Assembly (NCBI GenBank): GCA_001579985.1 | Contig: LRSR01011997.1 | Coordinates: 1 to 21,321, forward strand | Source: Hypsibius dujardini | Lineage: Eukaryota > Tardigrada > Eutardigrada > Parachela > Hypsibiidae | Direction of reading: 5' to 3' | DNA length: 21,321 nucleotides | Shown: in pieces, positions 11,637 to 18,989 of the stretch | How the letters are laid out: every line of letters begins with the position of its first letter | Position numbering within the stretch: position 1 is the stretch's first letter | Position numbers and translations under genes: made by a program | The notes under the pieces: generated by a model | What the model saw: the letters and a program-made list of their open reading frames with translations, nothing else | What the model was told of the DNA's origin: nothing | Database searches by the model: none

Positions 11637-12025
11637 GTAACCAAAAAACAAGCCAGGGTGGACTTCGCTTTGAAAACTCTGAGCAGGTGCCGTAAAAACC
11701 CCGAATTGTTCTCAGGAAAATCCTGACGGAAGATAAATCATGGATGTACTACCAGGACCCGATGACAAAGACAATGTCGATGATGTGGGTGCGTCCTGGG
11801 CAGCCGCGGCCAACGATCGTTCGGCGTGGGCGGAGTGTGCAGAAGTCGATGTTGCTGATATTCTTCAGCTACAAGGGTATGTTCTTTCGCACTAACTTCA
11901 CTCGTTGCCCTAGACACAAGGCAGTAAATTCTCTTTTCTACGTTCGAAAATGTCTGCAGAAGGTGGTTCAAAATTTGTAGAAAAAACTACCGAAGTCAGG
12001 AACTCGAGGAATCTACCTGTTGCAG

Positions 12026-12230
12026 GTGAGAAACGTTGGCAGAGCCCGCCATTGTCTCAAACGTTTTCTGCTTTTGTTTGAAATTTGATTAGTTGCCATC
12101 ATGTATTTGAAAAATATTATTAAGTGGTCCCAAGACGATCTTGCTTTGCAGGGGGTGGACTTAATGTGCTCGACTGTTTTCCGGTTCTGCAGTCGATTGA
12201 TAGCTCGATTGCACACTTTTCTGTTCGCAG
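12026..12230 (+). other. Spliceosomal-intron-like segment inside mariner transposase
   Basis: The boundaries are CAG|GTGAGA on the left and TTTTCTGTTCGCAG|GAC on the right, both excellent splice consensus with a pyrimidine tract before the acceptor. Removing exactly these 205 bp joins GIYLLQ in phase 0 to DNALCHTS at the second catalytic aspartate of the mariner. Mariner transposases are normally intronless. It could be a newly gained intron, or a transposon that inserted with a GCAG duplication. At 12081-12097 it carries AAATTTGATTAGTTGCC, 16 of 17 bases like the end of the nearby MITE. Confidence 0.65.
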
Positions 12231-12713
12231 GACAACGCGTTGTGCCACACGTCTGCACTGACCAAGACCTTCCTCCGCAAGCATAAACTGGCTACCCTTC
12301 CGCATCCACCGTATAGCCCAGATTTGGCACCTGCAGATTTCTTTATATTTCCGAAGTTGAAAGAGTTGCTTAAAGGGCGAAAGTTTTTGAGTCAAAGTGA
12401 GCTCAATGGTGCGGTTTCACGTGGTCTCCGTGACTTCTCTTTGAACGGCTTTTTGTTTGTGTTCCAGTAGTGGCAGGTCCGATTGCAGAAGAGCATCGAT
12501 TGTGACGTTGAATACATTGCGAGATTCCAGTGAAATACCGATTAAAAAGTCAAAGTTGAATTTGTGGAAATTGCACTTGCAATCATTTCAGAGTGCCCCT
12601 CGTATTTGTTTGGTGTTACCGATGTACTGTTGCCTGGTCTCTTCGATTCCGTCGAGAAAATTGGCAGAAAACCAGAATTACTATTAAATAAAAACTGACC
12701 AGTGGCAGAATAT

Positions 12714-12841
12714 AGAGGGCGCTGTCTATGTTGATGAAACAAGTACTAATTGATTATTTGATTTTGAACGGACTGATCGATTGAATAAAAGCAGACACAT
12801 TTTATTAATTAATTAATTCCTAGACATAGACAGCGCCCTCT
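12714..12841. mobile_element. Short MITE-like element with GAGGGCGCTGTCTATG termini
   Basis: A perfect 16-bp inverted repeat, GAGGGCGCTGTCTATG at 12715-12730 and its complement at 12825-12840, encloses about 94 bp of AT-rich noncoding DNA. Target duplication unclear. Confidence 0.7.
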
Positions 12842-12969
12842 GTGTACCACCATGAACTGAAGCATCAACAGTAGTGGATTGAGTGTTGAACCGACCAGGA
12901 CATTGTCCCAACAACGGAACTGATCACGCTTCGCTCCTCGAAGAGGGGGGGGGGCAAAATGTTTATTTT

Positions 12970-13030
12970 GTTTTTACATGTTAAAAATTACTCCTCGCTG
13001 GGCCGGAAGGAGGGATTCTTTTGCCACCTT
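12970..13030 (+). repeat. Dispersed repeat motif, copy 2
   Basis: TTTTTACATGTTAAAAATTA is followed by CTCCTCGCTGGGCCGG and GGATTCTTTTGCC, parallel to the motif at 7031-7080. Confidence 0.55.
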
Positions 13031-13387
13031 CTACCGCAACAACTAAATATAGGTTGCCCCGCCCCTCGCAGAGCAATTGCAAGCGATTAGTTTGAATAAT
13101 ATGAGAAGAATTACAGGAAGACTTTACTGGCGGAGGAAACTAGAAGTGAAAGGAAGGAACTTTCCAAATTACTGCAGCACACACGCTGATATAGTTAAGG
13201 ATAAAGAATAGTTCTTGATCTAATGTACTAATTCCTGCCGACATGGCGGAACTATGTACGTGATAATAGCTGAGTAAGTACATTATAGAATGTGAGAGTA
13301 GATAGGAATGAGTTAACAAGATACTATAACTAGGACTACATTATTAGTAAGTGATGAGTACCTGTTGGGTACCACCCAACAAAAGTT

Positions 13388-13447
13388 TTGAATTGTTTAC
13401 GTGTTAAAGCTTGCCGCTCGCTGGGCCAGGGATTGTTTTGTTGCCCT
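13388..13447 (+). repeat. Dispersed repeat motif, copy 3
   Basis: TTGTTTACGTGTTAAAGCTT is followed by GCCGCTCGCTGGGCCAGG and GATTGTTTTGTTGCC, parallel to the motif at 7031-7080. Confidence 0.55.
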
Positions 13448-13527
13448 GCCCCCTCCTCCAGCAACTACGTTGACAAATTGACTTCGCCCCCGCCACTCGC
13501 AGAGCGGGAGGGGCGAATTCTTTTGTT

Positions 13528-13562
13528 ATTTTTTTGGATGTTAAGGCTTGTCTCCTTGTTTC
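13528..13562 (+). repeat. Dispersed repeat motif, copy 4 (partial)
   Basis: TTTTTTTGGATGTTAAGGCT followed by TGTCTCCTTG resembles the first half of the motif. The CGCTGGGC block is lost. Confidence 0.4.
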
Positions 13563-13870
13563 GCTAGCGAAATCTTTTCTCCTTCTTTCAAGCAAATCTG
13601 CAGTCCTTATCCAGTTGTTAGATCAGACCTCACTCCGCCACTGACCATCAGCGGACAGGGATTGCAACAATCTCCTATTTGCAAGGTGCAGACCTGGTTA
13701 TGCAAGTATCTGCGCGCGAATATTCATTTGAAAGGTAATGACAGCGGGTTTGAACTGATTGGCTTTTCAAAAGAGGAACTACGACATGAGTTGGGAGGCA
13801 ATAATGTCACACCCTTACAACATGGGTGAATCGGCTTGCAATGCTCGCTTCTAAATATTGTCGTGAACCT

Positions 13871-15364
13871 TTAAACTAAAAACTCTTTCGCTACTAGCAC
13901 AAAAGAGAATACGAAGGTCCAGATCTGCAATTCATAAGTAAAATTAAAGCATTTGTGGTGAAAAAACGCAGACCAGATGCCAAAATCTTACCCCGACCAA
14001 ATTGCCACGAGTAAACTCCACAGTCACCGCCGATATAATGCACGAGTGGTTCCAGCACAGAGATTCAAAACGAAGCATCCGATCCCTCCATATACCCGCT
14101 TCCTGCAAATTTTTCACCCGCACATTTATCCGGAAGACAAACGACAATTTAAGCAAACCTGCTAAGTTATCATACGTCACCTTTTTGTCATGGTCCTGTT
14201 GGGTTTCAAACGTGATCAACATGTGCGCCAACTTTGCCAACCTATTACTCTGTCGTTGAAAAATATTACACAACGTTTTAACAGCTCGCTCTCGTATATG
14301 CCTGGACCAAGTTTTACAGATTTTACCTCTTCCGCCACCATGACCATCGGTATGGGAAACACGGTCGCGTAAACTCCAAAAGCCACCACACTGCCTAACG
14401 CAAAGGCGTACTGTTCGAGTGTCTCGGAAATACTTACAATCCACGAGGACAAGCATAGCATGTTCAAAGCATCGAAGACGTGAGTCGCAAGGAACACCCA
14501 GCCATAAGAATGATTGATTCGTCTGGCCACGCAGTTGGCCTGCAATAAGATCTTTTCCCAACGCCGCAGCTGTTCGGTCATGAGTGTGAAATAGTCCCAA
14601 TTACGATAGACCTTGCTTCCACTGCTGGTGATCTCTATGGTATATAGTAGCTCATGCTTCAAAGTCTGAATAGATTTACTCAGTAACCAGGAAAAAACCA
14701 CACCACCGATGTAGACATGCTGGGATAAGATGAAGGGGAAAACGTTCAAGGCCGAGTAGACACAGATGTACTCCCACGGATAGACCTGCGTCGGAATGGG
14801 ATTGAGGTAGTTGCTGCTGTATAACGTGGCGTTCGGTACCGTGTTGAAGTAGTCCACCCAGTCAAGACATTCCCACACTACATGGAGTGTTGCAGTAGCA
14901 ATGAGAAATACTATCGAGAGGCTCTTAAACTTGCGAAATGGCTTGCTGCTGAAGTAAGAACATGAAAATGTCAGTTTGAGGAGTTCTTCGGTCGCCAGGG
15001 AAAGCAAGTAAAGAGAATCACGTTTCCAAAAAGCAAACATGAGCACGGAAATTCCGCGTAAATTGAGGATGAAGTAGGGCATCATCTCCATAATGTCCAA
15101 AAGACCGCTTTTACCTGTGCTGTCGAGGTGCACTGCCCCGAGCTCCGGATGAACAACCCTGTAGGTCATCTGTGCAGTTCGAAGCGCCAGGTCAGCAAGA
15201 GGTCCAGCGATGAGGGTGAGGCTGACAGCCGTGGTCATCCAATGCCAAAGATGGTCGCAAGAGGTCCTAGTGTGGGTCGGCTGGTTGTTGAAAAGAAATC
15301 CGGTGAGCTGCAGGCTTAGCGGCAAGGGCACAAATATGTTTGCCATTAGTTTAGTGCTTCCCAT
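13871..15364 (-). CDS. Gene 4: gustatory-receptor-like 7TM protein, complete duplicate of gene 3
   Basis: Four exons on the minus strand: 15364-14327, 14249-14181, 14102-13992 and 13924-13871 (TAA), coding 423 residues. Exon and intron lengths are identical to gene 3. It differs at about 30 of 346 residues in exon 1, 2 of 23 in exon 2, 2 of 37 in exon 3 and none of 17 in the TM7 exon (IWTFVFSFVLVAKEFLV). Motifs FPFILSQHVYIG, RINHSYG and FPIPMV and the NAT sequon are kept. No stop or shift breaks the frame and all splice sites remain GT-AG, so it looks functional. Changes gather in the N-terminal 55 residues and in the loop after TM4, as expected if ligand or subunit contacts are shifting; that reading is inference. 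Expected role as for gene 3; ligand unknown. Confidence 0.85.
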
Positions 15365-15454
15365 TCTGCAGGTTCTATCACTATGGTTTGGACGAGTTCG
15401 AGCGCGAGGCTCAAGAAGCGATTCTCAAGATCAAAATGCGTCAACAATCCCATA

Positions 15455-15565
15455 GCACTATGAGATACAACACAGATCCCCTTCTGAAGTTATTCATACA
15501 TACCTTGACATTCACGACATATCATATGGATACTCAGGGGTGACTGCGAGTTTTGCTTATAGTGC
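15455..15565. mobile_element. 111-bp MITE-like insertion present only in copy 2
   Basis: The 10-bp ends GCACTATGAG and CTTATAGTGC are inverted copies with one mismatch. Copy 1 reads straight across the site (CAGCAC then CAAATC), so this is a gain in copy 2 after duplication, or less likely a loss in copy 1. Confidence 0.5.
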
Positions 15566-16543
15566 AAATACTGTTGTTAGGCTTTTGAATCCCAAGGGAA
15601 AAGCCAAAAGTTATGCCCATGGATGCTGGAACGACTGGCGATAATGCTATAAGATAACTTTGCCAATGGAAAGGGTCCATTATGGGTCAGTTGACGAATA
15701 ATGACTATCAGTTCGTGTACATAATTATAATAAATACATTCTCAAATTTCATTATTTACAATATGTTTCAGGGGAGTCTTTGTTTCGCTCTCCGTCTTTG
15801 CCTTGTGGTGTGTAGCTAAATCAACAACTCGTTTGCATCAAGGGCGCCAGAGGGCGAGTGGGAAGGGGGCAAAGCGACAATGCCGCTCAATTTTTTTGGA
15901 TTGAATAGAGAGACCGAGCAAGGGGTGGGCAAAGAGGGCAGTCACAACGCTAGATAGGGAAATGTTCTGTTAGAGTGTTTGAGACCTCCGCACGCCCTTG
16001 GGTTGCGTGAAGCTCAAACGAAAATAAGAAGGTCTACTTACGGGACAGACTGTGCACCAGTCCTTACTTTAACCAAACACCCTCGAAACGAGTCCACTTA
16101 ATATCATTGTGGACACTAGAGAAATGATTTTATACGCCTGGGAGCTCAGGGAGTTAGTTTTTAACCTCGGCTTAAGTTTCTCTTGTGTCGGTGGGTGAAC
16201 CGTTTTCGCGTGTGCACAATTTATGCTGTGTGTGCCTGGAACGGTGCTAAGGTTGTCTCTTGAGGTCACGGGCATACACACATGACCACAAGATGGCGCT
16301 AACCAAGTTACAACTTTTACTGGGTGCCAGCAAATGAAGGTGGTCAAAGCTTAAGCCAATTTTAGCCACAGCGTGCCACTGCTTTTCTCATTGCTTGAAT
16401 TCTAGATTAAGTGCCCGCCAAAAAAACGACGGAGGCGACCCTTTGAAACAGGGTTCGCGACTGATTTTTGTTTCTATTTGAAAGTTCCAAGCCTTCCAAT
16501 GTTTGGATATAATAGGCACGAACGCCCCACAGTAAAGTGCAAT

Positions 16544-16569
16544 CGACCGTGAGTATTCATTCACGGTCG
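16544..16569. other. Hairpin conserved in both duplication copies (copy 2)
   Basis: Stem CGACCGTGA/TCACGGTCG with an 8-nt loop. It is the counterpart of 9800-9821; stem kept, loop changed. Confidence 0.5.
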
Positions 16570-17609
16570 GCTTACGGTCGCAATCCTGGTCTGATCGCTT
16601 CTATCCATGCCATAACGGAAAAAATTAGTTTCCTTTGTGGTCATTGCTGTAATGAACCAAGCCTAGGGGCCGAAGAACACTCGAAAGTGGAAAGGCCAGG
16701 TGCGAACTCTGCATTGGGAATAATTTCCCTTTCATATGCTAAAAGTAATGCATATGCAAAACTCTGCTTGTCGGAGCCAGCACTAGCACTCGGGGTCACG
16801 TATTACTCGGGGTTGTACCGTTGAATATATGAAGAATATTTATGCGCTTTGATGAATCTGGTTATACCGGGTGGAAATTTATTTTTGAGACTAAATTCTA
16901 TCAACTCCCACTTTCCTCAAGTCCAAAAGCAAAATAATTTATTGCTCCACACGAAAATACAAACAATTCTTAAAGTTAACAATCGATTGGGTGTTCACGC
17001 ACCTAACTCACCAATGACCAGAAAACAGCGATATCCCGGATACTACCTGAATGAGAAGCGCTATTTCTTCGACAACTTTCTCAGTTTTTGTATTTTGGGA
17101 TTTGATAAAGTGTGTTAATCAGCCCCTTTGAGCAGCCAAGTTAAACTGGTAGAAGTTTTTAATTTCATCAGGCTAAGAATCAGAGAAGTGTTGAAGATGG
17201 CGTAAGGAGAACTTCTTCCTGAAAACTCATCAGCGCGTCCGCCGCGAAATCGTATTCTTCTCTTTAATCTGCGAGAGCCGTTAAAGTTGTCATTATGGGC
17301 ACTAGACATATTTTGATCAAAAAAATGCATTTTGAGCATTTGGGGTTTTTTTTGGGTTTGTTGAAAATCGGCCCTGAAAACAACGCGGGAGGTTCAGCCA
17401 TTACCATAAATGAAAAAATCCTCATCACTTTCAAGAGCAAACTGTTGGATCTATTTCTGGCAAGGATTCGATGAAAATTTGCTCTACGTAATCGATTGAT
17501 CAAGGAATTTTCAATGTTTGTTAACATTTGAGCACCTTTGAAAACGATGAAAAGCTTTGATCTGTTCGATTTTCGATAACTGGTGTGGATTCATAGGGAC
17601 AAAACGTCG

Positions 17610-18134
17610 GGAAGTATTACGGGAATCATAATTTGACGCGCGAAATTTAAAAAAAACTCTGTTTCTGAAAAATCCTTTTGATATTAACCAGGAAATTACA
17701 GTCTGAGTTCCACAGGGATCACCAGAAAAAATTGAGTATTTGTCGAAAATCATGCAAAACATTTTCCAGCAGAAAGAATTTTACCACCACCGTGGCCCGC
17801 AAAAAGTCCGGATATCTGGGGGGGGGGGGTGGTTAAGATGCGGTTGACAGGCGTACCGATTGAAAATGTCTCCGAAATTGAACCGTGCGTGCGGGAGCTA
17901 TGGATGAGATTGTCACACCCGAATTCTGCGAAAACCTGTACGACGGGATTCCCGGGCGACTGGAGGTTGTCATTAAACAAAAAGGCGCGTGCATCCATCA
18001 ATAAATACTCACTATTTTTTCTGGTGATCCCTGTGGAACTCAGACTGTCATTTCCTGGTTAATATCAGAAGGATATTTTAGAAACAGAGTTTTGTTTTAA
18101 TTTTGCGCGTCAAATTATGATTCTCGCAGTACTG
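17610..18134. mobile_element. Tc1-like transposon remnant with long inverted arms
   Basis: The arms 17610-17735 and about 18005-18134 are inverted copies, for example CATAATTTGACGCGC on the left and GCGCGTCAAATTATG on the right, with only scattered differences over about 125 bp. The core reads WPAKSPD near 17790 and, after a frame change, VRELWM, EIVTPEFCENL and GRLEVVIKQKGACIHQ ending at a stop. That resembles the last 60 or so residues of Tc1-type transposases (WPAxSPDLNPIEN...; ...RRLEAVIxxKG). Most of the transposase, including its DNA-binding domain, is absent, so this is a deleted, nonautonomous shell. Exact ends and target duplication could not be fixed. Confidence 0.7.
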
Positions 18135-18989
18135 GTGTTAAATCAGTGAATCAAGCGATGTGAGAAACAGCTGAATTCATTGGCCAAATTGGCTCAAACT
18201 CCGACTACGCCATTTTGCTGAGCACAGATAAAAAGTTGGCTTTAACTCGGTCGGCCTGGGGTTTCAGCCATGTGTCTAGGACCCTAAAAGCTCTTCGACG
18301 TACATCGACTGACCACATCATTTAGGACCGGACTTCTTTTCTCCTTCGATACTGCAGTACTGTAATATATAAAGAGTGTTTTGCGTTAGAATAGTGCCAG
18401 CAAAAATGTTTTTCAATTGCTTTTGACCTCATGGCCTCTTTGTATTATTTTGTCCATACGCCACAAAGGATATAGCCTTAACCCCGTGCGTCTTGCATTG
18501 CTTGCTCTAACTACAATCTTAGGAAGTTATTCTGAAGCTATGCTTTTCCTGCTATGATTGACTGCTATATGAAGCTATAATTCCTGTGCGCCAGTAATGT
18601 GCCATGTAGCGCAAAATGGTCACACAATTTTGTTTGGATGGACATTTCCTGCAATTGGGCTGACTGTCTACATGTTTTTGGCTCTTGGAGTATAAACGTT
18701 TAGCGGAAGCTAAAAGGTTTCTCAAACATTTTGACAGAAACTGAAGAACGCTCAGAATAGGGGAGGGTTGTTCGGAAGTTGGGCGGTATATACTGATCTA
18801 TCTATGGGTAGATAAAGCGTTCCGGTGATTTCACGGTTTAACCAGATTGATCATCAGTACATCTGTCATCGTTTTCTAGTGGTAAATTTTCTCGAAGGAC
18901 ATTTTTAAATACCGTTTTTTAGCTTCTCGTTTTTTGCACGAGTCGCTCACAAAACGGATTTTTCAAGCTACCAAGCTTTCAAAACACGT
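18135..18989. other. Unassigned noncoding stretch
   Basis: I see no ORF above background, no repeat and no RNA gene here. An AATATATAAAG near 18365 resembles a TATA box, but no gene follows it. Confidence 0.5.

Larger units (their letters stand above)
10745..12470 (+). pseudogene. Mariner DD34D transposase, broken
   Basis: The N-terminal part (NGQTPLETFKRLKSTF, then GRSATAVNPRNIGAV) matches the helix-turn-helix region of mariner transposases. Further pieces read KLGLRKLCAKWVPHLLQ, ARVDFALKTLSRC, EDKSWMYYQDP, LLQ joined to DNALCHTS across the intron-like segment, and PHPPYSPDLAPADFF. The three catalytic aspartates appear kept: EDKSW (GAT at 11732), DNAL (12231) and the D of PADFF, with 34 residues between the last two. 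The frame is interrupted by stop codons at 11009 and 11978, a one-base shift near 11720 and the MITE insertion. In an intact mariner this enzyme cuts and pastes the element at TA sites; this copy is inactive. Confidence 0.85.
10566..12602 (+). mobile_element. Mariner-family (Tc1/mariner) DNA transposon with nested insertions
   Basis: Terminal inverted repeats begin CGAGGGGCACTCTGA at both ends and match at about 30 of 31 positions. TA target-site duplications lie at 10564-10565 and 12603-12604. Between them are fragments of a DD34D mariner transposase. The length, about 2.04 kb, exceeds the usual 1.3 kb because of a 468-bp foldback MITE and a 205-bp intron-like segment. Nearly identical terminal repeats suggest a fairly recent insertion, although the transposase is broken. 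Confidence 0.92.
12603..13870. other. Repeat-rich intergenic DNA between mariner and gene 4
   Basis: This stretch holds a short MITE (12714-12841), a G-rich run near 12945-12955 and three copies of the dispersed motif first seen at 7031-7080. From about 13737 it is closely similar to the DNA downstream of gene 3. I see no gene and no recognisable copy of gene 2 exon 4. Confidence 0.6.
10112..16636. repeat. Tandem segmental duplication, copy 2
   Basis: This is the second copy of the 6194-9887 unit: gene 2 exons 2-3 remnant, then intergenic DNA, gene 4 and its upstream region. It is longer than copy 1 because of the mariner element (about 2 kb), extra repeat DNA at 12603-13730 and a 111-bp insertion at 15455-15565. 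The order and orientation of parts are unchanged. Confidence 0.75.
15365..17609. other. Upstream DNA of gene 4 and unique flank
   Basis: 15365-16636 matches the region upstream of gene 3, with an extra insertion at 15455-15565, and should include the gene 4 promoter. From 16637 to 17609 the sequence is not duplicated in the window. ORFs there (e.g. 16849-17118) are short and show no family I recognise, so I call no gene. Confidence 0.55.

Noticed and set aside
12603-12687. Frame reading LWTANFF... formed across the mariner insertion site, resembling a lost TM7 exon of the gene 2 remnant
   Set aside because: The resemblance to VWTFLITF is limited to three residues, it is out of frame with the exon 3 copy, and there is no acceptor site before it.
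9324-16347. Minus-strand ORF conserved upstream of genes 3 and 4 (9324-9536 and 16069-16347; shared MPV..RDN.STVPGT)
   Set aside because: Conservation is explained by the recent duplication. The copies differ by compensating single-base indels and mostly amino-acid-changing substitutions, which does not look like a protein under constraint.
17690-18055. GTTCCACAGGGATCACCA in both inverted arms could encode VPQGSP, a motif of reverse transcriptases
   Set aside because: The surrounding translation has no other reverse-transcriptase motif, and the sequence lies within the inverted arms of a Tc1-like remnant. Chance resemblance is the simpler reading.
18360-18376. TATA-like AATATATAAAG
   Set aside because: No coding region follows at a suitable distance; such strings are expected by chance in AT-rich DNA.
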